NCBI GenBank assembly: GCA_009731375.1
Contig: BJOX01000144.1
Location: 729,827-793,826 of the forward strand
Length of the DNA stretch: 64,000 bases
From: Paulinella micropora
Lineage: Eukaryota; Cercozoa; Imbricatea; Euglyphida
Direction: 5' to 3'
Shown: positions 44,622 to 54,504 of the stretch, piece after piece
How the letters are laid out: each line of letters opens with the position of its first letter
How positions within the stretch are numbered: the stretch's first letter is position 1
Translations under genes and position numbers: made by a program
The notes under the pieces: model-generated
The model's database searches: none
The model's input: only the letters and a program-made list of their open reading frames with translations
What the model was told of the DNA's origin: nothing

Positions 44622-45350
44622 CAAGCATGACACAAGTGTTTTCATCAGAAAACTTGGTCTGCTGCTTTCTTGAAATCCTTATTATCTACTTCAATTTTCA
44701 CATTTCACGACATAGCAAATATGGTGTTTTTAACTGAAAAATGCTCTTTGCATGATGCACTCTGCACTCATTTTTACGCACAAGTGCACAAATAAATTCA
44801 AATGTTATGTTGAGCAATCCTGCCAGAGGGTTTTTGCAGAGATGTACGGTATAAAACAAAAACCAGGAAAACATTGGTCGAAAACTAGTTTGTCGAGATT
44901 CAGAACATACCCCCAGATCACAGCAATAGCTTATATGAACTGAAAAACTAAACATGCCGCAGACCATTCCCACTAAAAANNNNNNNNNNAAAAGCAAGCA
45001 TGACACAAGTGTTTTCATCAGAAAACTTGGTCTGCTGCTTTCTTGAAATCCTTATTATCTACTTCAATTTTCACATTTCACGACATAGCAAATATGGTGT
45101 TTTTAACTGAAAAATGCTCTTTGCATGATGCACTCTGCACTCATTTTTACGCACAAGTGCACAAATAAATTCAAATGTTATGTTGAGCAATCCTGCCAGA
45201 GGGTTTTTGCAGAGATGTACGGTATAAAACAAAAACCAGGAAAACATTTGTCGAAAACTAGTTTGTCAGATTCAGAACATACCCCCAGATCACAGCAATA
45301 GCTTATATGAACTGAAAAACTAAACATGCCGCAGACCATTCCCACTAAAA
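44622..45350. repeat. ~360-bp near-identical duplication across a 10-N gap
   Basis: The sequence from AAGCAAGCATGACACAAGTG to CATTCCCACTAAAAA at 44622-44979 recurs at 44990-45347 with only one or two differences. The gap (44980-44989) lies exactly between the copies. An assembly artefact from unmerged contig ends is more likely than a true tandem duplication. A third, diverged copy is in transposon B at 46640-46996. Confidence 0.85.
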
Positions 45351-45454
45351 ACATTGAATTCTGCGCAGACAGCATCTCAAAATCTTGAATATTGAATGAG
45401 ATTACTCGCTGCGAAATATTTAATGATTCTACCGACCACTAGAACCTACATATG

Positions 45455-47089
45455 CATATGTAGGTTCTCCCGTATAAAAGTGGTCGATAGAATTCAAAAA
45501 AAATTAGAACGGAATATGTAATTTTATTAAATAGAAATTATACATGTTCATAAAGAAAGTGATGGACTAACATATTACGAAAACCTCATTGAAAAATAAT
45601 CAAAATTGACTTCAAACCAATCAATTTCAAGTCGCCCACCCTTTTTTCCCAACTAATTTGCACACCCCCCACCGGAAAAAAGTGGCCACCTTGCCACCTG
45701 AAAAAATGATGCTTGTGATGACCAAAAATCAAAGTCAGTTCTCATACTGTTCCCAGTATGCTCTTCAATAAATTTTTATATAATATCTTTCTCTGTATGC
45801 TTATAATTAAATGTACAAAGTTTTTTTACAAAAAGGTAACCTCAAGCCTGCAAACAAACCGGCAAAAGTCAGCAAGAAAAGTGCATAAGGCCCTCACTCA
45901 AAATTTTTTTAATTTGAATACAAGGCCGGTACTAGTACAAAAAGTTAAGGAAATCAAAGACACTATTTAATAAAAACATTTTGTGCAGAAAGTGCAGAAA
46001 AAAATTGAAAATCTGTAAAAATCTCAATTAGTATTTTTTTAGCCTGTCTGGAGCCCAGAAAAGGTCACCAACAGCAGGGTTACAAAGAAAGGAGCAGGAT
46101 TTGAACATATGCAAAACAAAGACCATGTGATTGTGAATAGATTCAGCACATAACATTCCAAGAAAAGCACACACAGCACATATAGGAGCGATACAGGACA
46201 GGTGCAAAAAAAGTGTTTCAGGGAAAAGGGAACAACATATGCTACAGATAAGTTTTACAACAAACCATTTTGCAGACAGCATAGGCACAACGTGTGAAAC
46301 GACTGTACAAGACCACGGGACGTGAAAGGATGCATGAGAAATACACAGAAAAAAAACACAAAACTCTCAAGAGACACGACTTTTACCAATCTCGACCCCG
46401 CAAAAACCGTCAAATAAAAAAAAATTTAGTGCGGCCTTCTCTTCAAAGGCTACGTATGTCGATAGGCCTGTTTGTTTCAAATATTTTTTGGAAATTTTTC
46501 TGGTTTCCTCTCCGGGAATTGGCATGATCCTGTCAAATATTTCCAACAGAAATTGACGGGCCGGCTACACCAGTGTCTGTTGGAGGTCCATCTTGACACA
46601 GCGAGTGTTTGTTCAGACCACGTTGTTTCAAGCCAAAGCAAGCATGACGCAAGTGTTTTCATCAGAAAACTTGGTTACTCCCGTATTTGAAATCCTTATT
46701 ATCGACTTCTATTTTCACTTTTCAGGACATAGCAAGTATGGTGTTTTTAACTGAAAAATGTTGTGTGCATGATGCACTCTTCACTCATTTTGACGCACAA
46801 GTGCTCAAATGAATTCAAATGTTATGTTGAGCAATCCTGCCAAAGGGTTTTTGCAGAGATGTACGGTATAAAACAAAAACTAGGAAAACATAGGTCGAAA
46901 ACTAGTTTGTCGAAATTCAGAACATACACCCAGATGACAGCAATAGCTTATATGAACTGAAAACCTTAATACGGGACAGACCATTCCCACTAAAAACATT
47001 GAATTCTGCGCAGACAGCACCTCAAAATCTTGAATATTGAATGAGTTTACTCGCTGCATCAGTCTACCGACTAGTAGAACCTACATATG
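45455..47089. mobile_element. DNA transposon B, non-autonomous relative of A (1.6 kb)
   Basis: Starts CATATGTAGGTTCTCCCG (45455) and ends AGTAGAACCTACATATG (47089). The left subterminal AAAAGTGGTCGATAGAAT and the right CAGTCTACCGACTAGTAG match the A ends in type. The right ~450 bp is homologous to the right end of A (GCATGACGCAAGTGTTTTCA and so on). No transposase frame is present, so it would depend on A or a relative. Confidence 0.75.
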
Positions 47090-47190
47090 ATATCCTTTTG
47101 CCAACTTGTCTCCATCTCCGTTTTGGTTTCTAACTTGTCTAACTCGTGTATCGTTAATTTTTTCCATCACTCTATATGAACCTTTTTAAA
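47090..47190 (-). pseudogene. Truncated viral coding fragment at transposon junction
   Basis: On minus, a frame reading SYRVMEKINDTRVRQVRNQN followed by GDGDKLAKGY runs from the transposon B end. An earlier part (DTLQPAFFLIFGEAFF) is in another frame. It does not continue the left fibre gene, which lies in the opposite strand sense on the far side of the transposons. Family not recognised. Confidence 0.35.
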
Positions 47191-47244
47191 AAAAGCTTCA
47201 CCAAAAATCAGAAAAAATGCGGGTTGTAGGGTGTCCCTACTTCT

Positions 47245-47607
47245 TCAAGCCAAAAATTCTAAACAAATAACAATTCTTCCAGCTAGCAGATCAGTCTCAA
47301 TACTGCCATTGTCCGTTTTAAGCACTCTAAAACTGTATTGCCCGTCGGTCCAATTAATAATCCCCAAGTTGTAGCTAAGATTGGAAATGTTTGCTGTATT
47401 GCTGTCTGCGAATGTGCCAATAATCCCAATTCGGTCCATATGAAGAATTTTTGTTTTCGTTTCAGTCATATCATTCATATAGTGGATATACTTAACATTC
47501 ATTCTAGTTGGGGTAAAGTTCAATTTAATGGTTTTGTCAAATGTTTTGCTACCGCCCGCAAAATCATTACTCAGAAAAATAATCTTTTGGAATTTATAGT
47601 CCGTCAT
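47245..47607 (-). CDS. Putative Polinton structural protein, 120 aa
   Basis: ATG at 47607 (MTDYKFQKIIFLSNDFAGGS). The protein is β-rich with no charged clusters: IKLNFTPTRMNVKYIHYMND, RIGIIGTFADSNTANISNLS and IINWTDGQYSFRVLKTDNGS. There is no signal or membrane segment. Composition and place downstream of the fibre and membrane genes suggest a small jelly-roll-like or virion protein, but I recognise no family. Its ATG overlaps a plus-strand ATG (CATG). Confidence 0.6.
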   Translation of the reverse strand: MTDYKFQKIIFLSNDFAGGSKTFDKTIKLNFTPTRMNVKYIHYMNDMTETKTKILHMDRIGIIGTFADSNTANISNLSYNLGIINWTDGQYSFRVLKTDNGSIETDLLAGRIVICLEFLA

Positions 47608-47869
47608 GTCGTCTATACTAATCTTTATAAAATTTTTATTAATTAATACTTCTGCTAGGACCGCCTGTGATTTCTATTCACGGGTTAGCGATAAAAAAAA
47701 TGAAAGTTGTCTTTATTGTATTCAAAAAGGAATAGAAACCAAATTTAAATGTGTGTATAAACCTTTTAGTGATTGGTGTGTTAGTTTTGATGAAGCTATT
47801 CCGCTAATCTGCTCAAACGATGCTTCTTGGTATGAAATACAGCTATATGAATGCTCACTTCTTACTTGA
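47606..47869 (+). CDS. Small cysteine-rich ORF (doubtful)
   Basis: 87 codons from ATG at 47606. A short hydrophobic start (SSILIFIKFLLI) is followed by a Cys-rich part (ACDFYSRVSDKKNESCLYC, then IQKGIETKFKC, DWC and LIC). It fills the gap between two minus-strand genes and overlaps the 3' end of the next by 15 bp. It could be a small secreted-type protein. With no relatives visible, it could also be chance. Confidence 0.3.
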   Translation: MSSILIFIKFLLINTSARTACDFYSRVSDKKNESCLYCIQKGIETKFKCVYKPFSDWCVSFDEAIPLICSNDASWYEIQLYECSLLT

Positions 47870-48190
47870 CGAAGGCGAAGGAAGGCAGATGCCTATTAAT
47901 AGTGTTAAAATACCCACATAACTGTTGGCAACCTCGCACGGTAAGTTCTTTTCAGACAGCCTCACGATACAAAGGGTGATGATGGCGATAATGATACCCA
48001 TTTGAAATAAGTTTTTAATAAGTCGGCTGTCAGTTTTTCGCTTAGTCAAACAGCAATCCCAGCTGTCCTCGTATTCGTGGTCTAATTTTTTTTCTTCCTG
48101 CTTAATTTGAACATCTAGCACACGGTTTTTGAGTTCGGGTGTAAGGTCTTCCGTCTCTATGATTGGTGGTGGTGTGTGTAATCTAGGCAT
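47855..48190 (-). CDS. Two-TM membrane protein, 111 aa
   Basis: ATG at 48190. The N half is polar (MPRLHTPPPIIETEDLTPEL and a KQEEKKLDHEYEDSWDCC stretch). Then come two hydrophobic segments, about residues 65-78 (MGIIIAIITLCIV) and 88-103 (YVGILTLLIGICL), and a Ser/Lys tail. It overlaps the fibre gene stop by 8 bp, so both would be on one transcript or tightly packed. It may be a virion or host-membrane anchor, or holin-like; no family is recognised. Confidence 0.6.
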   Translation of the reverse strand: MPRLHTPPPIIETEDLTPELKNRVLDVQIKQEEKKLDHEYEDSWDCCLTKRKTDSRLIKNLFQMGIIIAIITLCIVRLSEKNLPCEVANSYVGILTLLIGICLPSPSSSKK

Positions 48191-51100
48191 TGGGAGGAAA
48201 CACCACTGCTCGTATTTCTGCTACTAAATTTGCTTGGTCTTGTAATATATTAAGTAAAATTTTATTTTCTTTTTCTAAATTATCTACTTTTTCCTCCATG
48301 TGTTGAAAAGCACTGACTAATATTGGTATGAAGTCAGTGTATGATATACCTTCAAAGTTTCCATTTCCATCGTCTGCTTTTATTCCACTTTCAGATACAA
48401 ATTCTGGAAATACTTTTTTCACTTCATCCGCAATAAATCCGTGGTTCTTTTTTTCTTTCTTTTCGTCTGATTTCAAATAATATGAACAGCAATTTATTTT
48501 CATCAGTTTATCGCAACAATCCCCGCAGTCTAATGTTTTAATATCTGATTTTAGCCTCCTGTCTGAACCAGCAGACCAAACATTCGCTCCTGCTGCAATA
48601 TAAACATATCCTGTATTGTTTTCACCATTTGATAGTGAAGTTGACCAAGCGTGTAATAAACCACCTGTATTCATTACTACCGCATAACCTGATGAGTCTC
48701 CTGCTTTCATAAATATTTGTGGGTTTGTCGTATTGCCTGGTCTTTTTCTTAATGTTAAAAATCCGCTGGATGCTGTTGTTAGGCTTGTATCACTCTGAGC
48801 ATAGATTACGCCAGTCCCCCTCGCATAAAAATTTAAATCTTGGTTAGNNNNNNNNNNATTGGTATTGCTTCCCGTAGCATATATTGAATTATAACCAAAA
48901 CCAACTCCCTGTGTCCCGTTGCTGTGTCTAAATTCAACACCAGCAGAAGATTGACCGAGATTGGCTGAAACATATAAACCAACTGGTGAAGCATGAGCCC
49001 CACTTCTTGCTTCTCCCCTTATGTCCGCCGTGCTATTAACAACAGATATACCCGCATTTGCCGTTATCAATCCGCTTGCTGTTAATGTGGTTGTTGATAT
49101 ACCCGCATTTGCCGTTATCGCCCCACTCGCTGTTATTGCCTTCGTTGTTAATAAGCCCGACGAACTACTGATGTCTATTGCGGTGTTAAATGTTATATTA
49201 GTTCCTACCGCTACTCCTGACGCATATTGAAAAAGGAGATTAGTGCCTTTGGATATCATACAATTTGATGTAGCAGAACTTGACTTATCATTAACTGCTC
49301 CGTCCCAATAACAATCAAATTTTAATGATATGTCGCTATGACTATTGTTAATTAATTGAAAACAAGGATAATTTGGGTCGGCCGTTATAAATGCTTGTAT
49401 ATGTGGCCCTGCTACACCAGATGTCCCGTATAATTCTAATCCATCCGTGTATGCCGCCAATCCTCTTGTTGTTCTTCCCAATATTAATGGTTTATCTTGT
49501 GCTATTGTTATTTTATCGCTCGCAGTTAGTGTCGTCGTTGATATACCCGCGGTTGAAGTAATTGTCGTTCCCGTTATTGTCCCGCAATTTGTTATATTGT
49601 TTGAGTTCATAGCTAAGGCTCCATAAAAACTCATACCCCCAGCATTGTTAAAACGGGCAATGTCAGACGAAGCACTTTTATTATCCAAAAGTTTTGAAAT
49701 ATAAAGTCCAGCCCCTTTTACATCAGATGCTACATTCGTGAATACATAACCTCGTTGGTTCGCGGTTCCGCTTGAAGCAGTATTTAGAGTAAATAAGAAA
49801 TATTGATAATCACCCGTCGTCTGTGAAAAGAATATGTCTCCTCCATTTTGGTTTAATATCCTCGCCCCATTATATGTGATATTTCCACCATTAATGATAT
49901 CCACATTATTAAAATCGGCTTGGCTTAATAAGGTCAGTGCTTTTACATCATTTCTTGTTCCATTAAATATCTTAATTCCCGTTATGGTTTGGTCGCCTGT
50001 TAGTTTTACATTTTGCCCGTCCAATGTGTCCGCATATCCTTTTGTTGCTCCGTCCGTTGCTAATGTCGGAGTTCCAAGGTTGGCTATTTTACTACTATTA
50101 CAATCTAGTCCCGAAGCATTTACCCAACCGACGATTGCCCCATCAATAATGAAACTTATTTTTTCGCATTTATTTCAAAGTTATGATTTACGCCCGTGCC
50201 CATATCAAGGCATCCGATAGTTCCTATATTGGCTGTGGAGTTAAAAACCACGAATGTTCCTTTTGTTGTTGCATTCGTTGAATTTCCAGTTATTTCAAGG
50301 GCACTGCTAAATGTTTTAATTCCTGCTATGGTTTGGTTTCCCGAGGTTTTAACTGCCGAAGTATCAAGGACAGAAACATCAACACCATCAACCAGATTTA
50401 CATTTGTTATACTCTGGCTTCCCATATTTAGTCCGCCATTTGCTGTTATCGCCCCGCTCGCGGTAAGTGTGGTTGTTGATACTCCCGCATTTGCCGTTAT
50501 TGCCTTTGAAGCAGTAATTCCAGCATTAGCAATTCTAAATAGTTCATTTATCCCTGAGTAATAAAATATATGACTATCAGTTGAAGCATTAACATTATAA
50601 ATCAATATATTACTAGCAATACCAAATCCATAAAATCCCGTCGTTGAAGGTGTTCCGCTATCATATAAAACAAGTTTATTATTAGCAATAGCACTTCTAT
50701 TTATGAAAACACTTTTGCCTGCCCCTACTACCACATTATCGGTTGTTGTTAATGTTGTCGTTGTTATCCCCGCATTTCCTTTGATTTCATTACTAAATGT
50801 TTTGACTCCTGCTATGGTTTGGTCTCCTGTTAGTTTAACGACTGCGGTATCAAGGGTGGATACATCAATACCATCAACATTACCAACATTTGTTATGTTA
50901 AATCCTCCCATATTTAAACTACCCGTCATAGCCACTGTGCCGTCCTTTGCTAGTTTAGTATCGGTGTAAGCATTCGTTGAAGCATCGCCGTCATAGAATG
51001 GGGCTGGAAGTCCGCTGATTGCTGTTGAGCTGTTCAAATTTAAAACATTGCTCGCCAATGTCATTCCACCCCCTGTTGTTGGAGCAAAAAGTATGGACGA

Positions 51101-52138
51101 GCCGACAATAGTTAATGGATAGCCCGTCGCCCCACCCGCCTCCGACGAATAAATAGAACCCATATTATTGTTGTAATAGAAGAATAATTTGCCTGTGTTT
51201 AATGGATTTGAGTCTTTTACACCCACATAAGTAGTAAATGTTTTATTCCCAGTTATTGTTTGGTCTCCTGTTAGTTTAACGACTGCGGTGTCAAGAGCCG
51301 AAACATCAATACCTTCAACATTACCGACATTTGTTATGTTAAATCCGCCCATATTTAAATCCGCTATCATCATTGCGAGACCATCCAATCTAAGAAAAGG
51401 TGAGTTTGTGTTTCTCCATTGTCCTGTGCTATAAATGAGCAGTTGGTTATTGGCGGGCGTGCCCGTTATTGTAACATCACTGTGTGTGTCTATTGAACCA
51501 TCTGCGGACACTTTCGCATTGTTCGCTATGTGCTCCGTTATCAAATCATCAACATCTTTTGTATTTAGTAAATTAACTCCCGTTATGTTCAAATATCCGC
51601 CCATACTAATGTTGCCGAATTCATCAACATTTATCGGAAAGGTTTTATTTACCCAGTTGATTGAATTATATGTTAGATAACTATTAGTGGCGATTGGTGC
51701 GGTTATGACGACATCAGAGAGTGTGTCAATTGAACCAATGGTTGTATTTCTCCATTTACCATCCACATCGTTATAAGTTAAGTATTGCCCGACCGTTGGT
51801 GCGGATATGTTAGTGTCTATCAAATTATATAAACTTGTTTGGTGTGGATTAGAAGTATTAGAGCGGTGTTGAGTTGAGGCTTTAACCTCGTCATTGTCCC
51901 TCACTCGTTGCACTGTGTAGTATAGATTTTTTCCTACTTTAATGTCTGTTGTTGATTTTAAAGCCAACCTCGCATCAAATCGTCCGTCAGTGTAATAAAG
52001 ATTTACGGGGTCAGCATCTTCTGGCACCCTATCTGTGTATAAGCCCACTATGTTTGTGTTCGTTAAATCAAGATTGGCTATGTCCAGACTATCAACAGCT
52101 AGCTCATTCAATCCTAATAGCGATTTATATTGCGACAT
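48183..52138 (-). CDS. Virion fibre with S74-type endosialidase chaperone domain (one frameshift)
   Basis: About 1318 residues from ATG at 52138 (MSQYKSLLGLNELAVD). The head has YYTDGRFDARLALKS and repeated TLSDVVIT / THSDVTIT modules. Many VKLTGDQTIxGxKTF and ANAGISTTTLTAS repeats form a long shaft. The C-terminus has GSDRRLKSDIKTL, then HGFIADEVKKVFPEF and a leucine-rich coil (MEEKVDNLEKENKILLNIL). That is the Peptidase S74 intramolecular chaperone, whose Ser and Lys self-cleave after trimerisation. A run of six A near 50163 (seven in the left copy) shifts the frame and gives two ORFs, 50156-52138 and 48183-50150. A 10-N gap is at 48848-48857. Probably the receptor-binding spike. Confidence 0.85.
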
Positions 52139-52210
52139 TGTATATATAATTTGGATAATAATCAATCCGATTAAAAATTATTTTTGGTTAGATATACAAC
52201 CGAAACAAAC

Positions 52211-52899
52211 GATGCCAAGAGGTAATAGAGAGATTGCCATAAAAAATCTTGAAAACCGACAACGGGAGTGAATATAAAGGACAAGTCGCAGAATACTTTA
52301 AAGACAACGGAATTCAACATACTACTAACGAAGTTGGCGACCACCGAACTATGGGTATTGTAGATAGATTTATTAGAACAATAAGAAATGATTTAAATGT
52401 TATGTGGGAAGTTAATGACGATTTTGTTTGGGTTCCTTACATTTATGAAATTGTTGATAATTATAATAATACATTTCATAATACAATAAAGGCTACACTT
52501 ATGGAAGTTTTTTATGGTAAAAAGAAAAATGACCAAGAAATATATAGGGCTGGTCTTATTAATAAATTTCCTAAGGGTTCAACCGTGCGAAAAGAACTCG
52601 AAAGAACGGTTTTTTCTAAGGGCGATGTTCAGTATTCAAAGAAAGTATATACAGTTAAAGGTCGGAAAGGCTTTAAGTTAATACTTGGCGACCACGAATT
52701 AATTAGTCCTCAACAATTATTAAATTCCAAAATGAACGAACAACCAGACGAAGAAGTTAAACCTCAACTAGCCGACCACATTAAAGAAGTAACTAAGGAA
52801 AAAAAGACAGTCCACTTATTAAAATCATTAGATATAAAACCTGAAAACATCCGTAGTAGTGCACGGATTAAAAAGAAAAAAGAGATAATGGATTTATAA
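52211..52899 (+). pseudogene. Polinton integrase, right copy (internal deletion)
   Basis: ATG at 52211 gives MPRGNREIAIKNLENRQRE and a stop. From about 52243 another frame enters the integrase core at TDNGSEYKGQVAEYF and continues through GDHRTMGIVDRFIRTIRN, VWVPYIYEIVDNYNN, FPKGSTVRKELERTVFSKGD and KVKGRKGFKLILGDHELISP to a basic end (SARIKKKKEIMDL). The zinc-binding N-terminus and the first catalytic Asp are absent, so a deletion fused the start codons to the second half of the core. The third acidic residue is Asp (IVDRF), as in the left copy. Inactive as assembled. Confidence 0.8.
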
Positions 52900-52971
52900 G
52901 TTATTAATAATGTAACCGGAGACTAAATCAAGTCAATTGAATTGAAATTACAAAATTCATCGATCATTTTT

Positions 52972-53509
52972 TTATTCAATGATAGCAGGAATTATTTTTT
53001 CAATCTTCGCAAGATTGTCTTCAAATTTTTTTTGAATATTTGCCAAGCTTGGAGAGAAACATTTCGTTTTGTCTGTCAAGAAGACAACCCACACACGGTC
53101 TCCGGTGCTGATATTTTTCACAGAGCTTGCTGCACCAACACCTGTTATATCTTCAAACTTCTCTTCCTTGGTTTTTGAAATTACCAACTTGTTTTCACCT
53201 GGACCAACATAGAAAGACTTTTTAGTTCTTGTTGGCGTAAATTTTGTTTTCTTTCCAGACAAATCGACTTCCTTCATTTTTTCTGTTATTCCTGCGAGCA
53301 CTGAAGCTGGTGCCTTCAAAAACAAAAACATAAATATAAGAAACAAAAAACAAGATAAAAATAAATTACCTTTGCTTCAGCTACAGGTGCAGGTGCAGGT
53401 GCTGGCTCCTACAAAAACAAACATCAATGCGATAACATCATCAACAAAGAAAAGAGATAATTACCTGCGGAGCTAGTGCTGGTTCTTCCGCTTTCTTCTT
53501 GGGATGCAT
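52972..53509 (-). CDS. Spliced Pro/Ala-rich Polinton protein, 141 aa
   Basis: Three exons on minus: 53465-53509 (ATG; MHPKKKAEEPALAPQ), 53370-53408 (EPAPAPAPVAEAK) and 52972-53313 (APASVLAGITEKMKEVDLSG to KFEDNLAKIEKIIPAIIE). Both introns are phase 0 with GTAAT donors and TAG or AAG acceptors. The small repetitive exons encode a Lys/Pro/Ala tail. The last exon encodes a compact domain with TRTKKSFYVGPGENKLVISK and TGDRVWVVFLTDKTKCFSPS. No family recognised; a basic-tailed nucleic-acid or virion-core protein is possible. It lies between integrase and coiled-coil gene, the place the acidic spliced gene holds in the left half. Confidence 0.6.
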
Positions 53510-53596
53510 CACCTACATAAACACACAGAGGGACAATATGTGTTTATGTAGGGGTAGTTTAATGTCTTGCCCAGGACTTTATATATTCAGCTATTT

Positions 53597-54078
53597 TTAC
53601 CCCTCAACCCTATTTCTGTATTTATTATATTTATCCAAAACCATATCAAAGCTATCTCCATTACATATTAACTTCCTCGCCTGCTCCTCCTCTCTCAAAC
53701 TCAATGGTTGCTTTCTAGCTAGCAATCAACTATCCAACAACCTCTCCTCTTTCTTTTTTCTTTCTTTGTCTCTCTTTCTCTTTCTTTTCATTTTATCATT
53801 ATTTTTCTTTTTTTGCTTCTCTTCTTCTATCTCTACTAATCTTTCGTCTATCGCATCCTCTCTCTCTTCAAGCTCTTCTTTTTTCTTAGTTAGTTCTTTT
53901 ATTTTTTCATTTATCAATTCAATTTGATTACTTACTGTTATTTTATGCCTATTTACTATGCTTTCTGTTTATCTATATAATATTCTATCCAGTCATTACT
54001 GTCTCGCCTTATACTCTCATTATCAGAATTATCAGAATAATTATCAAGATTATCAAGGTTATCAAAGTTATTGGACAT
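53597..54078 (-). pseudogene. Broken coiled-coil Polinton protein (right copy)
   Basis: ATG at 54078 (MSNNFDNLDNLDNYSDNSDN), then RRDSNDWIEYYIDKQKA and a stop at 53956. In the next frame a strong coiled coil follows (IELINEKIKELTKKKEELEE, then KQKKKNNDKMKRKRKRDKER), with an in-frame TGA near 53728, and then EEEQARKLICNGDSFDMVLD to the end at 53597. One frameshift and one TGA break it. It starts about 420 bp from the right terminus. It shares the DW(I/V)E-then-coil layout with 33434-33940, but in the opposite sense to its terminus. Confidence 0.5.
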
Positions 54079-54472
54079 ATATATCACTTTTATATATTTT
54101 AGCAAGGGGCAAAATAGCCTTCTTTTCTCTTTGTCAAAAACACGATTTTCAGCAAAGGAGAAAATCTGTTGGTCTATTTTACAGTTTTCGTGCAAAACAA
54201 TACCTGTCATCAATGTTTCGGTCACGGGCTCGTTTTCCTTTTATTTATCAGTCGCCTATCTAACAGCAACTTCAACAAAAAAAAGTCAAGAAAAATCGCA
54301 AAACCCGTTATATATTTTTTTTCGCAAATTGACAGCTGTGACTGTGTTCAATGTTGAGAAAGACTACGTGTATCATTTTATTTAACCGTTTCCACTTTTT
54401 TACGACCGTTGCCATTTTGTCCCGTGCGGGCCGACCGTGTGTGTCCCTGTGGCGGGGCGGGGTATGTCTTGA

Positions 54473-54504
54473 AAAAGTGTGCCGAAGTGCGACCCTATAC
54501 TACT
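54473..54504 (-). repeat. Right Polinton terminus (element 1)
   Basis: Read on minus: AGTAGTATAGGGTCGCACTT, then CGGCACACTTTTTC. It matches the first ~32 bp of the left ends at 33107 and 56342, then diverges into a GC-rich sequence (ACCCCGCCCCGCCAC on minus). The inner part of this terminus therefore belongs to a different subfamily. Confidence 0.75.

Noticed and set aside
45500-46640. Short ORFs inside transposon B (60-86 codons)
   Set aside because: No good start context, no similarity to the A genes, and AT-rich random-looking composition.
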